Source: Salinarimonas rosea DSM 21201 | GTDB taxonomy: Bacteria > Pseudomonadota > Alphaproteobacteria > Rhizobiales > Beijerinckiaceae | Length of the DNA: 64,000 nt | Direction of reading: 5' to 3' | Assembly (NCBI RefSeq): GCF_000429045.1 | Contig: NZ_KE386841.1 | Coordinates: forward strand, 101,666 to 165,665 | Shown here: one piece after another, positions 33,830-41,500 of the stretch | Layout: each line of letters opens with the position of its first letter | Position numbering within the stretch: position 1 is the stretch's first letter | The notes under the pieces: generated by a model | Database searches by the model: none | Seen by the model: the letters and a program-made list of their open reading frames with translations, nothing else | What the model was told of the DNA's origin: nothing | Program-made: the position numbers and the translations under genes

Positions 33830-33978
33830 GGCGGCGCCCCGCTGCGTTCGGATCTCATCGGGCTCCCGACGCATCGGCACGGGGGATGGTTCCTGCACCG
33901 GGGCGGGCGCGCACGTCGGCGGGGGTCTTGCGCGCCGGCTCTCGCACGCTTATCTCGGGTCTGTCGGGGCAACCCGGC

Positions 33979-33984
33979 TATGAT
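33979..33984 (+). promoter_or_regulatory. -10 element of the ssrA promoter
   Basis: TATGAT, a five-of-six match to TATAAT, lies 6 bases before the proposed 5' end of the permuted tmRNA precursor. No clear -35 was found at the normal distance. Confidence 0.4.
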
Positions 33985-33989
33985 CGTAG

Positions 33990-34249
33990 AGGCAGAGCGG
34001 AATAGGCGTTCAAGACTCGGGTGCGACTCCCGACGCCTCCACCAGGAACGCACGTGACGGCGAAGCGCCGACGTGCGTTGCCGCTGGGGGCGAACCAGGA
34101 TCGATTGGGCGCGGTAAAGGCTAGGCTGCGATTAGGCTGAGCTACGGCCTTGATAGTGCAAAACCACAAGTGCCAACGACAACGTTGCCACTTCCGAGGT
34201 GCGCCTCGCGGCGTGACTTCGATGCGCTAGGGTAAGCGTGGAAACAGAA
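33990..34249 (+). ncRNA. ssrA: tmRNA, permuted two-piece form
   Basis: Two-piece tmRNA as found in alphaproteobacteria, which rescues stalled ribosomes. The acceptor piece comes first. Its T-arm is TCGGG-TGCGACT-CCCGA and its 3' end CGCCTCC-A-CCA ends at 34044. A processing loop follows (34045-34085) with the hairpin AACGCACGT / ACGTGCGTT. The coding piece begins GGGGGCG at 34086 and pairs with CGCCTCC to give the G3-U70 identity pair read by alanyl-tRNA synthetase. The tag frame runs 34172-34216 and encodes ANDNVATSEVRLAA followed by TGA, a typical degradation tag ending in LAA. The 5' and 3' ends are approximate. Confidence 0.93.
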
Positions 34250-34269
34250 CCGGGGGCTTCGGCCCCCGG
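34250..34269 (+). terminator. Intrinsic terminator of ssrA
   Basis: CCGGGGGC-TTCG-GCCCCCGG, a perfect 8-bp stem with a UUCG tetraloop, followed by ACCCGTTCTTC. It lies 33 bases after the tag stop codon. Confidence 0.8.
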
Positions 34270-34314
34270 ACCCGTTCTTCCCCCATCCACACCGACAGGC
34301 GAGGCCGGCTGCGA

Positions 34315-34746
34315 TCACGCGATCGTCGTCGTGACCGCGATGTTGCCCTGCGTGGCGTGCGAATAGGGGCAGATGCGGTGGCCGGCCTCGGCGACGCGCT
34401 CCGCCTCGGCGCGCTCGACGCCCGGCAGGCTCACCGCCAGCTCCACCGTCAGGCCGAAGCCCTTGTCGCTGCGCGGCCCGATGCCCACCGTCGCGGTGAC
34501 GGACGCATCGTCGGGAACGCGGGCGAGGCTGTTGTCCTGCGTCGTCGCGAAGCGCATGGCGCCGAGATAGCAGGCGGCGTAGCCGGCGGCGAAGAGCTGC
34601 TCGGGGTTCTTGCCCTCGCCCGTTCCGCCGAGCGCCTTGGGCGGCGTTAGGTCGAAGGCGATCGCGCCGTCCTCGGTGCGCACGTGGCCCTGGCGCCCGC
34701 CGCCCGTCGCCGTCGCGGAGATGCGGTACTTGGTGTCGATGGACAT
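34315..34746 (-). CDS. ohr: Organic hydroperoxide resistance protein (Ohr)
   Basis: 143-residue thiol peroxidase of the Ohr/OsmC family that reduces organic hydroperoxides. The catalytic cysteines are C59 (AAGYAACYLGAM) and C126 (HRICPYSHATQGN), and the Arg-containing N-terminal sheet and the E50 region (KNPEQLF) are present. Motif HRICPYSHA indicates Ohr rather than OsmC. The gene is divergent from ohrR, the classical arrangement, with an operator candidate in its leader. Confidence 0.95.
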   Translation of the reverse strand: MSIDTKYRISATATGGGRQGHVRTEDGAIAFDLTPPKALGGTGEGKNPEQLFAAGYAACYLGAMRFATTQDNSLARVPDDASVTATVGIGPRSDKGFGLTVELAVSLPGVERAEAERVAEAGHRICPYSHATQGNIAVTTTIA

Positions 34747-34775
34747 GACGTCTCCTTCTCATCGCTTACGATTCG

Positions 34776-34789
34776 ATCGCGCACGATCT
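34776..34789. promoter_or_regulatory. OhrR operator candidate, ohr side
   Basis: ATCGCGCACGATCT, an exact reverse complement of 34828-34841 and itself partly palindromic (ATCG...CGAT). It lies 30-43 bases upstream of the ohr start and beside a -10-like TAAAGA with TTGCAT as -35 on the minus strand. Binding here would repress ohr. Confidence 0.6.
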
Positions 34790-34827
34790 TTATCGAAGCG
34801 CACGAGGGGATGCAAGGCCTTGCGACA

Positions 34828-34841
34828 AGATCGTGCGCGAT
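34828..34841. promoter_or_regulatory. OhrR operator candidate, ohrR side
   Basis: AGATCGTGCGCGAT, mirror image of the ohr-side site. It overlaps the plus-strand promoter, abutting a -10 TATAAG at 34841-34846, so it would autorepress ohrR. Confidence 0.6.
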
Positions 34842-34866
34842 ATAAGTCGGGCCGAGGAGGGTGACG

Positions 34867-35319
34867 ATGCGCACCGAGCACATGCTGTGCCTGAGCCTGC
34901 ACGCGGCCTCGCGGGCGATGACGCGTGCCTACCAGCCGCTGCTCGACGCGCTCGGCCTCACCTATCCGCAATACGTCGTCCTCGTGGCGCTGTGGGACGA
35001 GGACGCGCAGCCCGTCGGTGCCATCGGTCGCCGGCTGATGCTCGACACGAACACGCTCACCCCGATGCTCAAGCGCATGGAGACGGCGGGTCTCGTGCGC
35101 CGCACCCGCAGCCCTCGGGACGAGCGTCAGGTGATCGTCTCGCTCACGGAGGCGGGTCGCGCGATGGAGGCCCGTGCGGCGCACGTGCCGGCGCGGATCG
35201 TGGCCGCGACGGGGCTCTCGCCGGAGGCGCTGCGCGACCTCAACGCGCGTGTGTCGGCGCTCAAGGACAGCCTCGCGCGGGAGGACCGAGAGCGGGAGGA
35301 CCGAGAGCGGGAGGACTGA
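34867..35319 (+). CDS. ohrR: MarR-family peroxide-sensing repressor OhrR
   Basis: 150-residue MarR regulator. The redox cysteine is C8 in MLCLSLHAASRAMTRAYQPLLD, the conserved OhrR sensor segment. The winged helix includes LMLDTNTLTPMLKRMETAGLV and RTRSPRDERQVIVSLT. Oxidation by organic hydroperoxides releases it from DNA. ATG 34867 is placed 6 bases after GAGGAGG; GTG 34861 would leave no spacing. The C-terminus ends in an EDRERE repeat encoded by 15-bp tandem units (35281-35319), which differs from the family. Confidence 0.94.
   Translation: MRTEHMLCLSLHAASRAMTRAYQPLLDALGLTYPQYVVLVALWDEDAQPVGAIGRRLMLDTNTLTPMLKRMETAGLVRRTRSPRDERQVIVSLTEAGRAMEARAAHVPARIVAATGLSPEALRDLNARVSALKDSLAREDREREDRERED
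35281..35319 (+). repeat. 15-bp tandem repeat in the 3' end of ohrR
   Basis: GAGGACCGAGAGCGG is present twice (35281-35295 and 35296-35310), followed by a partial copy GAGGAC and the stop. Copy-number change would lengthen or shorten the acidic/basic tail in frame. Confidence 0.85.
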
Positions 35320-35351
35320 GCGCAGCGGGCGGAGCCCGCTCCACCCGGCCC

Positions 35352-36551
35352 TCACCGCTTCGGGCGCATGCCCGGCAGGAGGCCCAGAGGGTTCTCGGCG
35401 AGCGCCGCCCGGTCCGGCGTGTCGATCGCCGGCTGCGACCGGAAGGCGGCCCACAGGCTCTCCACCCAGCTCTTCTCGAGGCCCTCGACGATCAGCACGA
35501 TGCGCGTACGCCGGTCCGCGCTCGGCCAGGCGTCGAGTACCGCCGGCACGTGCAGCACGTGCTGGACGCCGTGGATCACGACGGGCTTCTCCGGGCTCTC
35601 GGCGAGCGCGACGATGCCCTTCATGCGCAGGAGCTTCGGCCCCTGCGTCGCCCGCAGCATGTCGAGGAAGAGGTCGAGCGCGCGCTGCGGCACCGGCTCG
35701 TCCGCCGTCAGGCAGAAGGCACGGATCGCGGCGTCGTGGCGGTTCGGGTCGTGGCGGTGGTGGTGACGGTGGTCCTGGTGACCGTGGTCGTGGTCATCGT
35801 CGTGGTCATGGCCGTGACGATGGTGGTGGTCGCCGGCGTGCTGGGCGGCGTGCGCCTTCGCCTCGGCCTCGGCGACGCCCTCCGCCGAGAGCCAGGCGAC
35901 CACGTTCCCCGGCTTCGCGGCGAGGTCGAACAGGCCGCGCCCGACGATCTCCCGCGCGGGGATGGCCCCGTCGACGGCCTCGTGCAGCCGCGCCCCCGGG
36001 GCGAGCGCCGCGAGGCGGGCCCGGAGCGCGGCCTTCGCCGCCTCGTCGGCGAGGTCGCCCTTGGTGATCACGATCTCGTCCGCCACCGCGGCCTGGCGCA
36101 CCGCCTCCTCGTGCGCGTCGAGCGTCGCCGCGCCGTTCACCGCATCCACCACGGTGACGACGCCCTCGACCACGTAGCGCAGCGAGAGATAGGGGTGGTA
36201 GAGCACCGCGTGGAGGATCGGCGCCGGGTCGGCGAGGCCGGTCGTCTCGATGATCACGCGCCGGAAGGGCTGGATGCGGCCGTTGTCGCGCTTGCGCAGC
36301 AGGTCCTCCAGCGTGGCGACGAGGTCGCCGCGGATCGTGCAGCACAGGCACCCCGCCGAGAGCAGCACCATGCCCTCGTCGACGGTCTCCACGAAGAGAT
36401 GATCGAGCCCGACCTCGCCGAACTCGTTGACGATCACCACCGTGTTCGCGAGGTCCGGGTCCTGCAGCAGCCGGTTGAGCAGCGTCGTCTTGCCCGCGCC
36501 GAGGAAGCCGGTGAGGACGGTGAGCGCGATGGGATCGGGGCGGCGGGTCAT
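35352..36551 (-). CDS. CobW/ZNG1-type GTPase metallochaperone
   Basis: 399-residue G3E GTPase of the CobW/ZigA family. Walker A is GFLGAGKT (15-22), the metal motif C-x-C-C is GCLCCTI (68-71), and IETTGLADPAP and ITKGDLAD are nucleotide motifs. A histidine/aspartate-rich stretch at about 235-272 suits zinc binding. The C-terminal CobW_C domain follows. Members move zinc (or cobalt) to client enzymes. Start MTRRPDP at 36551; MTPSPG upstream overlaps the prephenate dehydrogenase stop. No Zur site is visible. Confidence 0.9.
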   Translation of the reverse strand: MTRRPDPIALTVLTGFLGAGKTTLLNRLLQDPDLANTVVIVNEFGEVGLDHLFVETVDEGMVLLSAGCLCCTIRGDLVATLEDLLRKRDNGRIQPFRRVIIETTGLADPAPILHAVLYHPYLSLRYVVEGVVTVVDAVNGAATLDAHEEAVRQAAVADEIVITKGDLADEAAKAALRARLAALAPGARLHEAVDGAIPAREIVGRGLFDLAAKPGNVVAWLSAEGVAEAEAKAHAAQHAGDHHHRHGHDHDDDHDHGHQDHRHHHRHDPNRHDAAIRAFCLTADEPVPQRALDLFLDMLRATQGPKLLRMKGIVALAESPEKPVVIHGVQHVLHVPAVLDAWPSADRRTRIVLIVEGLEKSWVESLWAAFRSQPAIDTPDRAALAENPLGLLPGMRPKR

Positions 36552-36577
36552 TGGGGCCTCGTTGCCGGGCGAGGGGG

Positions 36578-37519
36578 TCACTCCCGCGGCCGCCCGAAGT
36601 CCGGCGCCGGCGCGTCCTGGCCTTCCGAGACGATGCCGCGGCGGATCGTGCGGGTGCGGCTGAAGAGGGCGTGCAGCGTCTCGCCGTCGTCCCAGCGGAT
36701 GGCGCGGGCGAGCGCCGAGAGATCCTCGTTGAAGCGGCCGAGCATCTCCAGGACGGCCTCCTTGTTGTTGAGGAAGACGTCACGCCACATCGTCGGGTCC
36801 GAGGCGGCGATGCGGGTGAAGTCGCGAAAGCCGCCGGCGGAGAACTTGATCACCTCGGATCGCGTGACCTGCTCGAGGTCGGCCGCGGTGCCCACGATGT
36901 TGTAGGCTATCAGATGCGGCACGTGGCTCGTGATGGCGAGCACGAGGTCGTGGTGGGGCGCCGACATGATCTCGACCTCCGAGCCCATCCCCTCCCAGAA
37001 GGCGCGCGTGCGCGCGATCGCCTCGGGATCGGTGCCCTCGGCGGGCGTGAGGATCGCCCAGCGGTTGACGAAGAGCGTGGCGAAGCCCGCCTCGGGGCCG
37101 GATTGCTCGGTGCCGGCGACGGGATGCGCCGGCACGAAGTGCACGCCGGGGGGCAGGTGCGGGGCGACCGCGGCCATGACCGCGCCCTTCACCGAGCCGA
37201 CGTCCGAGACGATGCAGCCAGGCTCGAGCACGGGAGCGATGGCCGCCGCCACGACCCCGCAGGCGCCCACCGGCACGCACAGGACGACGCAGTCCGCCCC
37301 GCGCGCCGCCTCGGCGGCGTCCGCATGGACCGCGTCCGCGAGGCCGAGCACCTGCGCCCGCTCCCGCACGTCCGCGTCCGCGTCGGCGGCGACGATCGTG
37401 CCGGCGAGGTTCTGGCGTCGCGCCGCATGCGCGATCGAGGAGCCGATCAGCCCGAGCCCGACGAGGGCGAGACGGCGAAACAGCGGAGTCTCGCGGGGCG
37501 GGCCCAGCCGCTCAGGCAT
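36578..37519 (-). CDS. tyrA: Prephenate/arogenate dehydrogenase (TyrA/TyrC)
   Basis: 313-residue enzyme of tyrosine synthesis that oxidatively decarboxylates prephenate (or arogenate). The Rossmann motif [18 protein letters not shown] is at about 18-35. [24 protein letters not shown] (active-site His) and [12 protein letters not shown] follow. No chorismate mutase or ACT domain is fused. It overlaps the HisC-like gene by 8 bases, forming an operon with it and a chorismate mutase gene, the standard layout in Hyphomicrobiales. Confidence 0.94.
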   Translation of the reverse strand: MPERLGPPRETPLFRRLALVGLGLIGSSIAHAARRQNLAGTIVAADADADVRERAQVLGLADAVHADAAEAARGADCVVLCVPVGACGVVAAAIAPVLEPGCIVSDVGSVKGAVMAAVAPHLPPGVHFVPAHPVAGTEQSGPEAGFATLFVNRWAILTPAEGTDPEAIARTRAFWEGMGSEVEIMSAPHHDLVLAITSHVPHLIAYNIVGTAADLEQVTRSEVIKFSAGGFRDFTRIAASDPTMWRDVFLNNKEAVLEMLGRFNEDLSALARAIRWDDGETLHALFSRTRTIRRGIVSEGQDAPAPDFGRPRE

Positions 37520-38699
37520 CGCGTGCCTCCGGATCGCGTCCCGCCAGGAAGTCGCTCAGCGCGGCGATCACGAGCCGGTTCGCGGCCTCGGTGCCGATCG
37601 ACAGGCGCAGGGCGTTCGGCAGGCCGTAGCTCTCGATGCGCCGCAGCACGAGCCCGCGCGCGGTGAGGAAGGCGTCCGCCTCCGTCGCCGTGCGGCCGGG
37701 GGTCTCGGGGAAGTGGATCATCAGGAAGTTCGCCACGCTCGGCGTGACCGCGAGCCCGAGCGCCTCGATCTCGCGCACCAGGATCTCGGCCCAGGCCTCG
37801 TTGTGGGCGACGGAGGCGGCGACGAAGGCCTCGTCCTCGATCGCCGCCGCACCCGCCGCGAGCGCGGCCGAATTGACGTTGAAGGGCGGGCGGATGCGCT
37901 CGAGCGCGTCGACCACGTGGGCGGGACCGACCATCCAGCCGAGGCGCAGCGCCGCGAGCCCGTAGACCTTCGAGAAGGTGCGCGTCATCACCACGTTCTC
38001 GGCGGTGAGCGCGAGCTCGAGGCCCGAGCCGTAGTCGTTGCGGCGCACGTACTCCGCATAAGCCGCGTCGAGCACGAGCAGCACCGAGGGCGGCAGCGCC
38101 GCGTGCAGGCGGCGGATCTCGTCGAAGGGCAGGTAGGTGCCCGTCGGGTTGTTGGGGTTGGCGAGGAACACGACCTTGGTGCGCGGGGTCACCCGCTCCA
38201 GGATCGCGTCGACGTCGGTCGTGTAGGCGCGCTCGGGCGCGACCACCGGGGTGCCGCCGGCGGTCAGGATCGCGATGCGGTAGACCAGGAATCCGTGGGC
38301 GCTGAACACGCCCTCGTCGCCGGGCCCGATATAGGCCTGCGCCAGCATCTCGAGCAGCTCGTCCGAGCCGTTGCCGACGACGATGCGCTTGGCGTCGAGC
38401 CCGTACTTGCGGGCGATCGCCGCCCGCAGGGCGGTCGCCGCGCCGTCCGGGTAGAGCGCGAGCTTGCCCAGCGCGGCCTGCGCGGCCTCCAGCGCCTTCG
38501 GCGAGGCGCCGAAGGGGTTCTCGTTCGAGGACAGCTTGTAGGGCGTCACGCCGGGCGGCACCGCGCTCTTGCCCGGCACGTAGGCCTCGATCGCCAGGAC
38601 GCCGGGCCGGGGCTCCGGGCGGCCGAGCGGCCGCGGGGGCTCCACGGGCGCGAGGGTGTCGGTGGCGGAGGGCATGGAAGACGTCATGGGGGACGGCAT
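37512..38699 (-). CDS. hisC: HisC-type aminotransferase (histidinol-phosphate / aromatic)
   Basis: 395-residue fold-type I aminotransferase. The PLP lysine is K244 ([15 protein letters not shown]). [24 protein letters not shown] and [12 protein letters not shown] are hallmarks of HisC. Its place between chorismate mutase and prephenate dehydrogenase suggests an aromatic or prephenate aminotransferase role, as for hisC2, although HisC activity is equally possible. Start ATG 38699 has GAGG 6 bases upstream; two more ATGs within 24 bases (38687, 38675) are possible. Confidence 0.92.
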   Translation of the reverse strand: MPSPMTSSMPSATDTLAPVEPPRPLGRPEPRPGVLAIEAYVPGKSAVPPGVTPYKLSSNENPFGASPKALEAAQAALGKLALYPDGAATALRAAIARKYGLDAKRIVVGNGSDELLEMLAQAYIGPGDEGVFSAHGFLVYRIAILTAGGTPVVAPERAYTTDVDAILERVTPRTKVVFLANPNNPTGTYLPFDEIRRLHAALPPSVLLVLDAAYAEYVRRNDYGSGLELALTAENVVMTRTFSKVYGLAALRLGWMVGPAHVVDALERIRPPFNVNSAALAAGAAAIEDEAFVAASVAHNEAWAEILVREIEALGLAVTPSVANFLMIHFPETPGRTATEADAFLTARGLVLRRIESYGLPNALRLSIGTEAANRLVIAALSDFLAGRDPEARDA

Positions 38700-38792
38700 G
38701 AGGGGCCTCGTCTGGCCTCGGCGACGGCGTGCGGGCGCCCGGCCGGGCGCCGGGCGGCCCGTCCTAGCGCATCGCGGCCACGATTTCACGTG

Positions 38793-39671
38793 CTAAGATA
38801 TCGCGGCCCGGGATGCGGCGGCGGCGCGGGCGGCGACGTCGTCCAGGTGCAGGCGCGCCGCGTGGCTCCCGACCTCGACGATCTCGGACACCGGCGCGCG
38901 GCTCGCCTCCAGTGCGGCGACGAGGTCCGACGCCTCGACCCGGCCCGGCACCGCGACGAGCGTCGAGAGCTCGCCCGCGAGACCGGTCGTGCACACGATC
39001 TCGCCGCCGAGCGTGGCGATGCCCTCGGCGGCGGCGTCGCGCCAGCGCTCGACGCGCACGGCGTAGAGCACGACCTCGCGCACGGCGGCATCGGCGAGCG
39101 GCTTCGAGACGACGTAGACCGGCGTGCCCGCGGGGTGGCCGGGGCGCTCGATGAAGGGCAGGCGCGCGATGATCTTGGGCGCCTGCGGTGCCGCGAGCCG
39201 TCGCCACCAGGCCCCGGCGGAGGCGCCCTGGTCGATGCGGAAGATCCCGAGGTCCCCGCGCGAGCCCTCGACCGCGGCGATCACCGCCGGCGCGCCCTCG
39301 TGGGGCACGTAGGGCACGGTGAAGCCGAAGTGGAAGCGCGCCGAATCGCGCATCGGCGCGTCCCCGCCGGAGACGTCCGCATGCACGGAATAGGGCGCCT
39401 GGACGAACGTGAACGTGCCGATGATCACGCGCCAGATCGATTCGACCGTGTCGAGCGGCAGGATGCCCCGGTGGCGCTCGGCGATCGCCTTCATCACCGC
39501 GCTCTCGCGCCCGGGCCGGAAGGCGGAGCCCGACTCGCTCGTCTTCTTGACCGCGATCAGCTCCTCGATGATCGCCCCGCGCTGGATGAGGAGCGCGTGC
39601 ATCTCGGCATCGAGCCGATCGATCTCCCCGCGCAGGGTCGAGAGGTCGAGAGGGGCGGGGGCGTCGGGCAT
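38793..39671 (-). CDS. Chorismate mutase (AroQ type) with C-terminal extension
   Basis: 292 residues. The N-terminal AroQ helical domain is at about 8-90 (LRGEIDRLDAEMHALLIQRG, AVKKTSE, RESAVMKAIAERH). The rest (about 110-290) looks like a degenerate binding domain related to prephenate dehydratase, with GDLGIFRIDQG. Its function is not known, so it may be a mutase only. It is the first gene of the set with the HisC-like and TyrA genes. Start MPDAPAPLDL at 39671. The family in Hyphomicrobiales is usually of this length. Confidence 0.85.
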   Translation of the reverse strand: MPDAPAPLDLSTLRGEIDRLDAEMHALLIQRGAIIEELIAVKKTSESGSAFRPGRESAVMKAIAERHRGILPLDTVESIWRVIIGTFTFVQAPYSVHADVSGGDAPMRDSARFHFGFTVPYVPHEGAPAVIAAVEGSRGDLGIFRIDQGASAGAWWRRLAAPQAPKIIARLPFIERPGHPAGTPVYVVSKPLADAAVREVVLYAVRVERWRDAAAEGIATLGGEIVCTTGLAGELSTLVAVPGRVEASDLVAALEASRAPVSEIVEVGSHAARLHLDDVAARAAAASRAAIS

Positions 39672-39750
39672 GGCGGGGCGGGTCTCCGGGGTAACTCTCG
39701 CACTATGGGAGCCGCGCGCCGACGGAGGCAAGCGCGCGCTCGTCCCGGCG

Positions 39751-41166
39751 TCACGCACGAGGCGCCGGCAGCAGGCCCAGCCGTTCCCGCCCGACCCAGC
39801 GCCACACCAGCAGCACGGCGGTGAGCGCGAGCCCTCCCGCGAGGCCGATCCAGATGCCGACGCCTTCGAGACCGGCCCAGAAGCCGAGCCCGACGGCCAG
39901 CGGCATGCCGAACAGCCAGTAGCCGGTGAGCGCCAGGAACATCGGCACACGGGTGTCGTGCAGGCCGCGCAGCATCCCCGCCGTCACCGCCTGCGCCCCG
40001 TCGACCACCTGGAAGAGGGCGGCGAGCGCGAGATACGACACGGCGAGCGAGACCACGACGGCGTTCGCGGGATCGTCGACGTCGAGGAAGGCCGAGATGA
40101 GCAGGCGCGGCGCGCCGATCATCACGAGGCCCATGCACGCCATGAAGCCCACGCCCATGGCGAACGCGATCCAGCCGGCGCGCGTGATGGCGGCGTGGTC
40201 GCCCGCGCCGTAGGCGAGGCCGACGCGCACCGTCACCGCCATCGAGATGCCGAGCGGGACCATGAAGGAGAGCGAGGCGATCTGGATCGCGATCTGGTGT
40301 GCGGCGAGCGCCTCCGTGGAGATCAGCCCCATCAGGAAGACGGCGGCGGAGAAGATCGTCACCTCGAACAGCACGATCGCCGCGATCGGCAGGCCGAGCC
40401 GCCAGAGCTGGACGAAGCGCGGCCAGTCGGCGCGCCAGAAGCGGCCGAAGACGCGGTAGCGCCGCGCCCGCCGATCGACCAGGACGAGGAGCGCCAGCGC
40501 GCCGAACAGGAACACGTTGGTGATGGTGGTGGCCCAGCCGGCGCCGGTCAGGCCGAGCGCCGGCGCGCCCCAATTGCCGAAGATCAGCGCCCAGTTCAGC
40601 GCCGCGTTGACCCCGATGGCGGCGATGCCGACCCCGAGGGCGAGCAGCGGACGCTCGAGCGCGGCGACGAAGTTGCGAAGCGTCAGATAGAGATAGGCCG
40701 GCAGCAGGCACCACATCACGGCGCGCGCGTATTCAGCCGCCATCTCGGCGAGCACCGGGTCCTGCCCGAGCCAGCCGAGCACGGTGCGGGCATTCCACAG
40801 CATCAGCCAGGCGGGGACGACGAGGAGCGCGCTCGCCCAGAAGCCCTGGCGCACGGTCCGGCGCACTTCGCGCACCGCGTGGCGCTTGCGGCCGCGCTCG
40901 GCGGCGATCATCGCGGAGACGGCGCTGAACAGGCCGACGCCCGCGATGAAGCAGACGAACATCAGGTTCGAGCCGAGCGCGCCGGCGGCGAGCGCCTCGG
41001 GCGACAGCCAGGAAAGCATCAGCACGTCCGTCGCCTGCAGCGACGTCTGCGCGACGTTGGTGAGGATCAGCGGCCAGGAGAGCCCGAGCGTCGCGACAAT
41101 CTCGCGCCGCCAGGCCCCCTGGCCCGAGGGCGGCGCGGCGGAAAGCGCGTCGGTCGCGGGCGTCAT
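39751..41166 (-). CDS. MATE-family multidrug efflux transporter
   Basis: 471-residue membrane protein with about 12 hydrophobic helices in two halves. The opening LGLSWPLILTNVAQTSLQATDVLMLSWLSPEALAAGALG (given here in two parts) and the second-half IASLSFMVPLGISMAVTVRVG are typical of NorM-type MATE exporters. It exchanges Na+ or H+ for cationic drugs. It is the upstream neighbour of the chorismate-mutase gene but separated by 79 bases, so probably its own unit. Start ATG 41166. Confidence 0.92.
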   Translation of the reverse strand: MTPATDALSAAPPSGQGAWRREIVATLGLSWPLILTNVAQTSLQATDVLMLSWLSPEALAAGALGSNLMFVCFIAGVGLFSAVSAMIAAERGRKRHAVREVRRTVRQGFWASALLVVPAWLMLWNARTVLGWLGQDPVLAEMAAEYARAVMWCLLPAYLYLTLRNFVAALERPLLALGVGIAAIGVNAALNWALIFGNWGAPALGLTGAGWATTITNVFLFGALALLVLVDRRARRYRVFGRFWRADWPRFVQLWRLGLPIAAIVLFEVTIFSAAVFLMGLISTEALAAHQIAIQIASLSFMVPLGISMAVTVRVGLAYGAGDHAAITRAGWIAFAMGVGFMACMGLVMIGAPRLLISAFLDVDDPANAVVVSLAVSYLALAALFQVVDGAQAVTAGMLRGLHDTRVPMFLALTGYWLFGMPLAVGLGFWAGLEGVGIWIGLAGGLALTAVLLVWRWVGRERLGLLPAPRA

Positions 41167-41500
41167 GGGGGATCTTTCGCGTTGGACCCGCCTTTTAGGG
41201 GAGCGACCGGGGCGCGGCTATGGCCGTGGGGACACGGGAGGGTGCACACGCACGCATAGGGAGCGCCGGCTCGCGCCGCGCGCGGCTCTCGACCGCTGCG
41301 CCGCTTCAGGATCGGCGAAGCCGCTCGATCCCGGCGATCACGGCCCGAAAACGCACCGCTCCCGAGGTGCGGGCGACCCGGAATCCGGCGTTGGGCACGA
41401 GCTTTGCAATACGGGAGCGGGTCTTTCGCCCATCCGCATCGCCTGCAATCGCGATCCCGCCCCGCTCCCCTTCGCCGGCACGGCGGAGTAACGTGGCGGG
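41167..41500. other. 334-base divergent gap, no gene seen
   Basis: Between the MATE gene and the peptidase gene. It must hold both promoters, but no clear pair is visible. A short minus-strand frame (41306 upward) with a Val/Arg-rich sequence exists but has no start signal. The stretch 41250-41300 is very GC-rich. Confidence 0.4.

Noticed and set aside
33978-34169. Minus-strand open frame with VGSRTRVLNAYSALPL
   Set aside because: It is the antisense of the ssrA acceptor piece; the RNA evidence (G3-U70 stem, tag peptide) is far stronger.
34861-34866. GTG start of ohrR, six bases upstream of the chosen ATG
   Set aside because: It would directly abut the GAGGAGG ribosome-binding site with no spacing.
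35750-35850. Dense GGT/GTG triplets, possible regulatory G-rich DNA
   Set aside because: Explained by the His/Asp-rich metal-binding loop of the CobW-type gene on the other strand.
41306-41460. Short minus-strand frame in the gap before the M20 gene
   Set aside because: No start codon with a ribosome-binding site and no recognisable domain.
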